Source: Cladochytrium replicatum
Lineage: Eukaryota; Chytridiomycota; Chytridiomycetes; Cladochytriales; Cladochytriaceae
Assembly (NCBI GenBank): GCA_025526935.1
Contig: JAHLKD010000025.1
Coordinates: 1 to 64,000 of the forward strand
Direction: 5' to 3'
Length of the DNA: 64,000 nt
In this document: one piece after another, positions 55,191-64,000 of the stretch
Position numbering within the stretch: the first letter of the stretch is position 1
Layout of the letters: each line of letters starts with the position of its first letter
Position numbers and translations under genes: made by a program
Notes under the pieces: generated by a model
Told to the model about the DNA's origin: nothing
Seen by the model: the letters and a program-made list of their open reading frames with translations, nothing else
The model's database searches: none

Positions 55191-56600
55191 ATGCTCACTG
55201 ATCAACAATGGGAGGTACTAACCCTACGTCGATTCCACGGCACAGCGTGTCTGGGCGACTCAACTGTTTCTCTCATAGGTCCGGACGAATGGCTGGAGAC
55301 AATCAAGAAGTGTCAGTATCTCCCCGAGCCTGACATCAAGCAGCTATGTGACATGGTAATATGCGAAGCACATGTCCTTGGTGGTGCTCCTATAGTCAAC
55401 CACCGTTATTATTCTTCAGGTGAAAGAGCTTCTGATGGAGGAGTCGAACATTCAACCCGTGCATTCCCCCGTCACCATTTGCGGAGATATCCATGGTCAA
55501 TTTTACGACCTTCTCGAGCTTTTCCGTGTGGGCGGTGAAGTGCCGACAACTAGCTACATCTTCATGGTTCGTATTAAATTGTTTTTGCTTTCAATGCGAG
55601 TTAATGCCACATTTTGATACAGGGAGATTTTGTCGACCGTGGTTACTACAGCTTGGAAACATTCACAATGTTGATAGCCTTGAAAGCACGGTGATTTGAA
55701 ATGCTTGCTTCTTAAACTTTTCGTTCCCTATGTATTGATATGCATGAATCGTTTTAAGATACCCCGATAAGATCACTCTGCTTCGCGGAAACCATGAAAG
55801 TAGACAAATTACTCAAGTGTACGGCTTTTATGGTACGTTCTTTAGTCAAATCACATTCTCCCTAAATATCTGACGACGTCATTTTAAAAAGATGAATGTC
55901 AAACAAAGTACGGAAACATGAACGTGTGGAAATATTGCTGTTCTGTGTTCGACTACTTAACTCTGGCCGCAGTAAGCCATTCGACCAAATCTATCTTAGC
56001 GATCATTCTGATCTAGCAATCTCAAAGATTGTTGACGGTCGTGTCTTGTGTGTTCACGGTGGTTTGTCTCCTGATGTGAGAACTTTGGACCAAATCCGAA
56101 CGATTCAACGTTGCCAAGAAATCCCACACGAAGGCGCTTTCTGCGGTATGTCAAATGACCATAAATATCAACAGTTTTCAACGCTCTTGTGTGTTAGACT
56201 TGATGTGGTCAGATCCCGACGAAATCGAGACTTGGGCGGTCAGTCCTCGTGGAGCTGGATGGCTATTCGGTAGCAAAGTCACATACGAAGTAAAGTCACA
56301 GCCTGTACGCCTCTTGACATATTAAGTTTCTATCTCTAGTTCAATCAAGTAAACAACCTTGTGCTGATTGCCCGGGCACATCAACTAGTGCAGGAGGGAT
56401 ACAAGTACATGTTCCCAGACGAGAACTTGGTGACTGTATGGTCTGCACCGAACTACTGTTATCGTTGTGGAAACGTCGCTTCCATCATGACAGTTGATGA
56501 AAGTCTGACGATTGACGAAAACTCGTTCAAAATCTTCCATGCAGTTCCAGACAATGAACGCGTTATTCCTCAGCGCCAAACAGGACAATACTTCCTCTGA
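55191..56600 (+). CDS. serine/threonine protein phosphatase PP6/Sit4 catalytic subunit
   Basis: PPP-family metallophosphatase with at least seven exons. Motifs in order: [92 protein letters not shown], ending QYFL for C-terminal methylation. The DECQTKYGN and [10 protein letters not shown] sequence identifies the PP2A/PP4/PP6 group, and the whole matches PP6 more closely. A variable N-terminal leader of about 30 codons precedes the usual ...[13 protein letters not shown]... start. It could be a real extension, or translation could begin elsewhere. It converges with the TONSL-like gene. Confidence 0.92.
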
Positions 56601-56686
56601 TGAGCTTATTCTTTTGGTACCAATCTCATCGCTTTATTGTGACAGTCACTTCCTCATTATTATATTTGTCACTCGTCAAATACACA

Positions 56687-59600
56687 TCACTTTGCATGGG
56701 TTCCAACGTTTGGTGGTGGGACTGCATTCACCAGCTGCTTATTTCGTAGAACGTGCTTTAGAGGGTCAGATTTGCCAAGTGTGCAAACAGCTCCTGTGTC
56801 AGGATCCTCGCTTGTTATCTTCCAAACTTCGGGCTGGATGCTGGTTAGCAACAAAGCAACTCAGAGAGGTCTATCACCCACCACAACGCCATAGATATCC
56901 TTATATCTCTTCTGTGTTTCTCCCATAAGCCAGCGCACTGTTTTTGGCGTTCCAGACGGACCGGAAGGACAGGGAATTGCTAAAGTCTCCAGCTCGCCGC
57001 CTGTAGCTTGTACTCGGACGTGTAATACGAACGGCTGAAAATTGTGTCAGTAAACTACATTCCAAGGGGAATTTCTATCTACCCGCTCCCGTGGTTGACC
57101 AGTACAAGACAGTCCTGTCGACGTTGGTGTTTGTTGCTGCGTTAACCCAAAGCCGGTTGTCTTGGGGCTGACACTGCTCGTGAGCAGCACCGCGCTTTCA
57201 AACCCGTGATCATGGAAAGATTGTTTGCGTGGAGTTATTGCGGAAGGCTTTCCACCCTCGATCGCGATGGGACTTGCCAATGCTTTTCCCGCTGATCGAT
57301 TAGAGACTGCAATCGTGTGACTTCACAGGCATGATTACTCGTATAATTTGGCACATACTGGGTGAGCTAACAGGTTCGATGTCATCCTGTGAAGATGAAA
57401 CAACAAGACGTCGGAGACGCTTTTTCGGTGAATGAACCGGGCTGTCCGAAACCAGTCGGCGTTTCTTCCCCGTCGACGACCCATTCAAAGCTGTTATTGA
57501 TGAGCTTGGCGATAGATCACTATTAGCCGCAGTATTGAAAGGTCTGTCGTTCTCAACATCAGGATCACTATCCTGTTGTCGAATTCAGAATAAAACTTCA
57601 AAGCTGCGGAATTCATACCAGAGTGAATATCTTGTACTTCTTCCGTGACGACCGTCGAATGGACGGTGACTGAAAACTGAGTAAGAGGATAGCAAGAAAA
57701 CAGAACATCTCCTTACATTCTGTCGACAGCTGAGCGGCTCTGAGAACTTTAAGTTAGGATTCACAACTTTCGGCGGGCTTAAAATGTCCTGGTCATCGAT
57801 TGAACAGACTGACTTCTGTGAAGCGCTTTGAGACGCTGAATGGCTGAACTCTGGATCCTTCAAAACAATTAGCAAATGTTAAATGAGGCAGGCATACTGA
57901 ACAAACCTCGCTGTCAGCGGCTTGACTTTCTTGTGGAAGCAGCTTCTCTAGAACCTCCCTTTGCGATCTACAAGCAACTGCCTCTTCCGTTGAATTATGC
58001 AGACCGTGAACCCATTCCAGTTCACGCAACGCATCCACTTGTATTGGAACATCCGACATAGTCTCGCCAACTACGAGCAATTCTCTAAACACGGCAACGA
58101 TTTGTGCATATTCCTTTGGGGAATGTCAACAAATGTTGCATTGAACAAACGAGCGTTTACCATTTTTGCCTTCAGCATAACTTCTCCAAGTTTAGATAGT
58201 AATTGCGATCGCTGCTGGTACTCATCACGTCTGCACAAGCTCAAAACGTCAGAGTAATGCTTGGCAGCTTGAGCATAATTACGCGTGCTTGTATATGCCT
58301 CAGCTGCCGGTTTGGTATGATTTGTTAGCAATCGTAAACGTAAATGATGTTGGTCATTACCTAGCTTGGATTGTATCTTTATCTTCACATTCCGATTCAA
58401 TGAGTCAAATCCACCTGAAGCAGCAACTCTTTCCTTCAAATCATCGACCCCGCTTTTGAAGTTTAAAATTTGGCTTGAACGTAATTGTCTGTCAAAGTTG
58501 GCTCTCACAAACCCGTCAATTTCCTTACATGTGAGCTTCACCTCGTTCTTCCAATAAGGCTATTGCTTCCGGTGGTAGCGGCTTATATCTTCGAAGAGCG
58601 TCGATTCTTCTCGTCAAGCTCTTGACACGATCGAATGTTTCAAGCATTGCGATTGTTTTACGAACTTCGTCCTGCACGACTTTTTCAATCAGTAAATCAG
58701 GAAATCAAAATCAAATAACTACCTCGGCCTTGTCCCGACCATCATTATCGCCCACACACTTGAAGTGTTCTTAAATGAAATCAGCGATTGTTCATCGGAT
58801 ATTTAAATGATCTTACCAACCGCACTTGTAAAATGCTTTAGGGCGACTTCGTACTGCAAGCCCATAAGAAAATACCCGCCTAGTTGAAGATATTGAGAGC
58901 TATTTTCTCGTCTATTTGCTTCACCGTACCCATATCTATTAATGCTCTTCCTTTTTCCGTGATGTCATTAACTTGCTGTATACACTTCAACTCGTTTTGG
59001 GCCATCTAGACATGTGTTTCAGAGTGAATCACCAGATGTCGGCAAACCCACCTGAATCGCACCGGTATAATCTCCTTGATTAGCCTTGACGCCCGCGTAC
59101 TCCTTGTATAGTTGACGAAGGAGGTAATGCCGCTCTGTGAAATCTTTAGGGGCAAATTTTGAGTTTCGAAGTTCTAGTTGCAAAGATGAGCGGGACCTTT
59201 CAGCTCTCGAGCGAATTTTATCCCAGATTGAATTGCAGTTTCCGCCTGTGTGATATTCGAAATCTGGCTGGATGCGATAGCGATATTGACACACATTTGC
59301 ACGCGTGCCGAAAGCTTGTCTTGGATATTTTGGTCTGTCGTAAAGTTTAGTGTCAAACAATCAACCCCATGTTAATAATACGAGCTTACTGGATTTCTCC
59401 AGCCAATGGCGAGCGTCTTTGAAAGCCTCGCAAGCGCGCTCAAAGTCGTGAGGATTCGGATCATCAGATTCACTTTTCCATAAGATCGATCAATAAACAT
59501 GTTTCAACCTTGTTCAAGTGAATACCCGTGAGCCAAGAAGGTCAGACCCTTATCGAAGTATGCTTGACTAATTTCAACCTAAAGCGACAGAATTAAGCAT

Positions 59601-60102
59601 TCGAGCAACAGAAAATCTTCGGGAAGATTCATTACCGGATCACCAAGTCTATTCGCAAAGTCAAGATACTTCTCCAAATGTGCGAACGCCTCCGCCCATG
59701 CTTCACATCTGTGGTTCTTTAACTATCATTTTCGGAGAAATGGAGCAGTAATCGTCGTACCCTCTATAACCTTTGACAAGGTTGTTGTGTGCACTGCGGA
59801 GGGATGAGTTTTGCGAAAACTGTGCGATCGGATTCTGAATACCGTGCAAAACCCTTTATTCTTTGAGAATTGGGGAGCTTCTTGGACCACTCCAAGTCAG
59901 TTTCAGCGTATTTGACCACCTTCGCCCAATCTCCACACTCTTCAAAATGGTCAACCAACTCTTCACAGATGCGCGTCACTTCATCGACAACGCTTTTCGA
60001 TTTCGCAAGCTCGAGCTCTCTCAATTTCTTTCTCGTCTCTTTCGGGTAATTTACTGTCGCAATGTGCCGCTCGCTTCTGAGCGAAAAGACCGCTTTGCCC
60101 AT
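56687..60102 (-). CDS. TONSL/Tonsoku-like TPR protein with ubiquitin-like C-terminal region
   Basis: TONSL proteins bind newly made histone H4 and help repair stalled replication forks. The start (60102) encodes MGKAVFSLRSERH followed by TPR-type helices over about 1.5 kb in many short exons: EELVDHFEECGDWAKVVKY, ACEAFKDARHWLEKS and YLLRQLYKEYAGVKANQGDYTGAIQ. A Ser-rich nuclear-looking linker contains PKKRLRRL. The last ~100 residues resemble the ubiquitin-like region of TONSL (LHVRVQATGGELETLAIPCP, WLMGETQKRYKDIYG). The ankyrin repeats of the animal protein and the leucine-rich repeats of animal and plant versions were not found. One donor near 56915 would be in phase if a G were added. Confidence 0.72.
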
Positions 60103-60157
60103 GGTGCTTCACTGCGCGACTGTTGTTTCCTTATTGGGATTGATTAAATCTCATCAA
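60103..60157. promoter_or_regulatory. bidirectional promoter region, TONSL-like / RPN13
   Basis: 55 bp lies between divergent start codons. It contains the in-frame leader of neither protein. The spacing is too small for two independent upstream regions. Confidence 0.55.
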
Positions 60158-61534
60158 ATGGATGACGAGTACAGCTTCCAGTTTCGAGCAGGAACTTGCA
60201 ACTTTGCCGATGGGAGAGTTACGCCAAACAATGACAAGGGTGTGATCTCGCTTGGAATCACCGAGGTATCTTAGATATCAACGAGTACTTCAGCATGACT
60301 GACGAAGGACTCAAGGATGGTCTCTTTCATTTCCTTTGGACGGTATGGTCCATGCAGGGCTGTTGGAATTGAACTCATCGGATGAAACTTAGAATCGTCA
60401 AACTGGATCGATCGACCTTGACCTTATTATCTTTCCTGACGAGGCCGAGTTTAAAATTGCTGGTCCTCCTTCCTCGCGGGTTTATGTTTTGAAGTTTAAA
60501 ACGACTGGACAGAAGAACTTTTTCTGGCTCCAAGGTAACCAATGAATTTATTTTTTTGTCAATCATTACTCATGTCTCAAAGACTCCAATGCCCAAGACG
60601 ATACGGAGTTGGTTGAGCGAGTAAGGCGCACTGGACATGGGGTTGCGCCGAATCTCATCGTGATTTGAAGGTTAATGCGTTGCTGAAAGATCCTACACCA
60701 CCTCTGTCGCCTGTTGGGGCTAATCCCGAGGATGATGAACTGGTTCCGATGGATCTTGGTGCAGACGTTCAAGTGTATGACCCATACCGATTTTTCTCGC
60801 GATCGTGATTTACAGTGTTTCAGGGAGACAGAAGCACCTCATCAACGGACGGTGGATCCAGCACGGTTGCAGGAATTGCGGGAGATATTTGCGCAGGCGA
60901 CCGGTCAAGGTGGAAGTATTGCCGATCTAATTTTTAATTATCTTAACTCTGTCTGGTTCAGCTTTGGAAGGCAGAAATGGTATTGATTTCATCCAAGAAG
61001 ACAAACGTGAACTGATCCATCACAAGATTTGAAACTTACGGACGTAATTACTCCAGAAGCAGTAATGCCACTCCTCCAAAATGCTTCAGCGCTAGAAGGT
61101 GCGAATCAGTTTACTCGAATGTAGAAATTTTGTTCATGTATTTGCAGATCTTTACCAGAACTTGCCGGAAGGTGCACCTCACACACCTGAAGAGATTCTG
61201 GTAAGTCTAACTAAACTCACCAAGTATGATGCTTTGACACCACCCAAGGATGTTGTGCGCTCGCCTCAGTTCGCCCAATCTTTACAATCACTGGGATCGG
61301 CATTGCGGACTGGTCAATTAAATCCATTGTTAGCCCAACTAGGTGAGTTGCTTGGCAGTTTCGCTCTCTATCCATCTATCCTCGATTTATAGGTTTACCC
61401 CCTGTCGCAAGCGTACGGGGTTTTCTCAAGGCGATCGTAGGTAAGTGTAAAAACATGATGTCTAACCGATTTTGCCCATCTTACTTGATTTCCAAATAGA
61501 GCAAGCCGCAAGGCAGAAGGAACGTTCAGAATAA
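60158..61534 (+). CDS. RPN13: proteasome ubiquitin receptor RPN13/ADRM1
   Basis: Subunit of the 26S proteasome regulatory particle that captures ubiquitin and recruits the UCH37 deubiquitinase. Exon 1 60158-60265 starts MDDEYSFQFRAGTC. The Pru domain continues with ISLGITE, DGLFHFLW, DLDLIIFPDEAEFKIA and RVYVLKFKTTGQKNFFWLQ. After a linker, the C-terminal DEUBAD region is visible: LTDVITPEAVMPLLQNAS, LPEGAPHTPEEI and LRTGQLNPLLAQLG. Both conserved domains are therefore present. It ends RQKERSE. Confidence 0.92.
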
Positions 61535-61554
61535 CAAAACACGGCATCAACGAA

Positions 61555-62540
61555 CTACTGTACTTTGCTTTCTACCAAACAAACCAATTTGGAACGAAGC
61601 TTGACAACACCTTTCTTCTTGGCTTTATCTTTGTCCGAACGGTCATCCGCACAAACCTCCTTTTCAGCAAGCTCGGCAGCTCTTGCAAACTCCAACGCCA
61701 TTTTTCTCTGTCCGGGCTCATCTATTTCTTTCAGGATCCGCTTTCGATAAGTTTCTCAACATGTCTTCCTCACAATACTTCTCAACCTAACGAAGGTTGT
61801 CTTCTACTCACTCGAGAAGGCTTAGTCGAAATTTAGCGGCCCTCTCTTTTGGGTCCGCTTCGACTTAAATTCGTCATACATGAGCTCAAACTGTGCTGCT
61901 CTTTGTCATCTTCTACCTGGCACTCATTAATGGCGTGATCCGATAAACCAAAGGAGGATCATCTATCGATCATAACGCTGACATTGATGAGGGTTCAGGT
62001 GGGGAATCTGTCCACGCACGGGCTCATACAACAAAGGCTGGACCTGCAATGTGGTGCTGTCATTGATCATTGCTTTCTGAATCTGCTCTTCATTGATGGC
62101 TGAAAATAAAATCTACGAACCTTTGCAATTGATTTATCATCCTCTGGGCATAACCATCTAGCACCCTTTTGCATGGCTGACGGCCATTATTAAATGACAC
62201 TAGTCCACGCTTTGCACATCCTATGAAAACGCACCAAACAAATAAAGGTAATCTTGGAAAGGCTATAAATTCATTGAACCCATTAGAATAAATACCAGCT
62301 ACGTGTAAACTTAATGGGGCATTATTATTGGGTGTGTGGTTCCAGATTCAGCACTTTTCGTGCATGCTTCACGCAGATCTCTTGCACGTTAAGCTCTGCC
62401 CTGTTGGGTTTGTTCCCAGGAGTCCTCTATGGCCTTGTGGCGATCTTCCTCCTCAGTATCTTTGACCACGGATATTCCACTCGAGCATGAAGTTCTCGTT
62501 AGAATGTATTGATATATAATAGGAGCTAGCGAGTGGACAA
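61555..62540 (-). CDS. unidentified multi-exon gene (C-terminal part)
   Basis: Several protein-like exons are visible but not fully joined: around 62500-62400 (DTEEEDRHKAIEDSWEQTQQGRA followed by a stop or splice), 62270-62110 (KRGLVSFNNGRQPCKRV), 62090-61960 (INEEQIQKAMIND ... VRGQIPHLNP) and 61860-61555 (AAKFRLSLLE, spliced to TYRKRILKEIDEPGQRKM ... KAKKKGVVKLR). The C terminus is Lys-rich and helical. The (K/R)xxWE...GRA pattern vaguely recalls flagellar androglobin-type tails, but this is speculation. Confidence 0.4.
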
Positions 62541-62802
62541 CGAAGCAGAACCCGTCCTTTCTGTGCAAAGTGTCCTTCAGGAATGGCTGATCAAGTGACG
62601 CAATTACCTATCCTTCACTTTAGGCGAAAACCGTGCATGTTGGGAGCGTAGGTCTCGATTTACCGCTTCCCGCTGATCTAGATCATCGAGCAGTCTGCTG
62701 CCTCAAGAGCCTGTATTTGCCGTTCAATGCCTGACGCAAATAAAGAAGTAGGTGAGAGAAATGTGTTATAAAGAGATAGAAGATACCTTGCATAGACGAT
62801 GG
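62541..62802. other. no gene recognised
   Basis: Likely intronic or flanking sequence of the two unresolved minus-strand genes. No clear exon was identified here. Confidence 0.35.
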
Positions 62803-63420
62803 TCACAGATTAAGTGAAGAAATGTTGGCTATCAATTTCTGACTAATTTTCTGGATTGGAGGGATAACCTTTTCACTATCCAGCCAGGCAAGCAGTGCAT
62901 CAAAGTCTCCGATCTCGCAAACCACGTCAACATCTTTGAAGCTATTCAGGAAAACGAAGTTTTGTGTGAGTGAGTGTTTACCAGAGGAGTTTGTGGAATT
63001 ACTCTGACCCTGATTGCGGCAACTTAAATGATAGTTTTGCTCAAGATCGTATGCCAAACTCATGACTGGTAGGTGAGGAAATGACCAGAGGGCGTCCTTC
63101 GATATCAAGTGGAATGCAATTGTGCACCAAGATCTTCCTATGTGTCCCCAACCAAAACAGGTTCACGCAATATTCTCCAGATGGATTGTATCTGGTTCCC
63201 CTTTTGATATAAATGATCCCACGGAGAAAACTAGTCTGGGATCTTTCTCAGCTCTTGCCGCTTTCGGTTGCTCGTGGAGAAAGTGGAAATATGTTAGCAT
63301 TATGCAGTTCAAATCCGAGACCACAAGATGTTCGCTTGCTTGGGAGAGCTTTGAGGTTCCGGACAAATTTACCCTCTCCGTCAGCTCCGGCCGACTACAG
63401 CACACATGACGTTTTCAGAA
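62803..63420 (-). CDS. unidentified protein, minus strand
   Basis: From about 63400 the minus strand encodes LVFSVGSFISKGEPDTI. It either stops at TGA (63162-63160) or splices at a GTGAAC donor to an acceptor after ACATAG, giving AKILVHNCIPLDIEGRPLVI. A second stretch (63108-62803) in the original frame reads FVFLNSFKDVDVVCEIGDFDALLAWLD and ends ISSLNL. No family is recognised. Its relation to the exons at 62540 and below is unclear. Confidence 0.4.
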
Positions 63421-63461
63421 ACTAGAGTGATCGTCTAAAATTGGGTCTGCAATAGCTGCAC

Positions 63462-63587
63462 TTAATCCTCCAGTTCCCCGAAATCAGGATATTCAAACAC
63501 ATGTTTAACCACTTTTCTGCTGCGATTTATGCCTGACCATTCAGGCCATATGGCAACAGACAGGTCTAAAGGATCCCAAACTTCATC
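63462..63587 (-). CDS. terminal exon of an unidentified gene
   Basis: The minus-strand frame from an AG acceptor near 63588 reads EGSESDEVWDPLDLSVAIWP and continues to VFEYPDFGELED and a TAA at 63464-63462. Acidic ends and a stop preceded by a coherent frame suggest a last exon. I could not find the upstream exons with confidence. Confidence 0.35.
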   Translation of the reverse strand, partial: DEVWDPLDLSVAIWPEWSGINRSRKVVKHVFEYPDFGELED

Positions 63588-63900
63588 ACTTTCACTGCCC
63601 TCAGCAAACCGCGTTCAAAGGCATCTTGGCCGTCGCGATCATTCGGTTGTCCCCGCGTTTGGCACACCACCGCCAGAGGGTGTGCGTTTCGTCGTGCTTC
63701 CTGACTTCGCCAGCCTGTCCTTCGAGCCTGAAACAGCCTTCGTCAACCAACAGCGACGCGCTACGTTTGCAATTGCAGCAACCAATCACCACCACCCAAC
63801 TCCGAGATGGTGCAGCGACACCATACTTAATGCTTGGCCCAATGCAAGATCCGTAGATCACCGCCCTCATACTGACACCTGCGACTACCTGTCCATCGAC

Positions 63901-64000
63901 ATGCGCGTCGCTGCTATCTTCGCCGCTTTCGCTTTCCTCGGTGCTACAGCCGCTGCAGATGCAAAGTCCGATGTTGTATCTCTCACAAAGGGTTCGTTGA
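63901..64000 (+). CDS. protein disulfide-isomerase-like secretory protein (5' end only)
   Basis: The start ATG at 63901 is followed by a hydrophobic signal peptide (MRVAAIFAAFAFLGATAAA) and then KSDVVSLTKG, which resembles the first strand of a thioredoxin/PDI a-domain (S/D-V-(V/L)-x-L-T). The window ends before the CXXC active site. A GTTCG donor may lie at 63992. It is partial by truncation of the window. Confidence 0.5.
   Translation, partial: MRVAAIFAAFAFLGATAAADAKSDVVSLTKGSL

Noticed and set aside
63601-63870. 90-codon minus-strand and 76-codon plus-strand frames
   Set aside because: Low-complexity, overlapping each other, with no domain. Likely the promoter region of the PDI-like gene.

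Overview
The window is nuclear DNA of a fungus, most likely a zoosporic (flagellated) chytrid. It has dense eukaryotic genes with many short GT-AG introns (about 32-66 nt where I could place them), a type-II tRNA, a Clr4/SUV39-type H3K9 methyltransferase, a fungal-type PPR protein and an R-SNARE. It also has a divergent delta/zeta-like tubulin and a very long coiled-coil protein of the sort seen in basal bodies and flagella. There is nothing bacterial. Many open frames are only the antisense of real genes or of simple repeats.

Region 1-4140 is a pair of decayed LINE (non-LTR) copies facing each other tail to tail, each carrying ORF1 and an endonuclease but no reverse transcriptase, with (CT)n/(GA)n tracts at both outer ends. 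An intronless tRNA-Leu(CAA) lies at 4272. From 4959 to 24615 sit an HSPA12-like Hsp70 ATPase, a decayed Ty1/copia relic with a 25-bp satellite in it, a secreted zincin protease with a probable GPI signal, a transposase relic, a 183-bp (TAG)61 tract, a low-complexity protein with a myristoylation-type N terminus, a 1,491-residue WD40/coiled-coil/polyQ protein and a stomatin-like SPFH protein.

From 24616 to 30311 the DNA is a graveyard. It holds a NOC3 pseudogene with in-frame stops, an internal deletion and a frameshift, and a CDC45 pseudogene whose first exon is inverted relative to the rest. Both parent genes are normally essential for replication initiation or ribosome assembly, so intact copies should exist elsewhere.

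From 30312 to 64000 the DNA is gene-dense housekeeping sequence: the H3K9 methyltransferase, a 2,660-residue mitochondrial PPR protein, EMC1, PDCD2, a synaptobrevin with an unusual Ser/Thr-rich tail, a 1,367-residue coiled-coil protein, the divergent tubulin, the HUT1/SLC35B nucleotide-sugar transporter, Elongator subunit ELP5, the PP6/Sit4 phosphatase, a TONSL-like replication-repair protein, proteasome receptor RPN13, poorly resolved minus-strand genes, and the start of a PDI-like secretory protein that runs off the end. Neighbouring promoters are very compact: 55-88 bp between divergent starts and 7 bp between one tandem stop and the next start.

Exon borders were placed by eye from GT/AG signals and reading-frame continuity. 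In several conserved genes one base appears to be missing or extra at a junction. I flag these rather than force a model.
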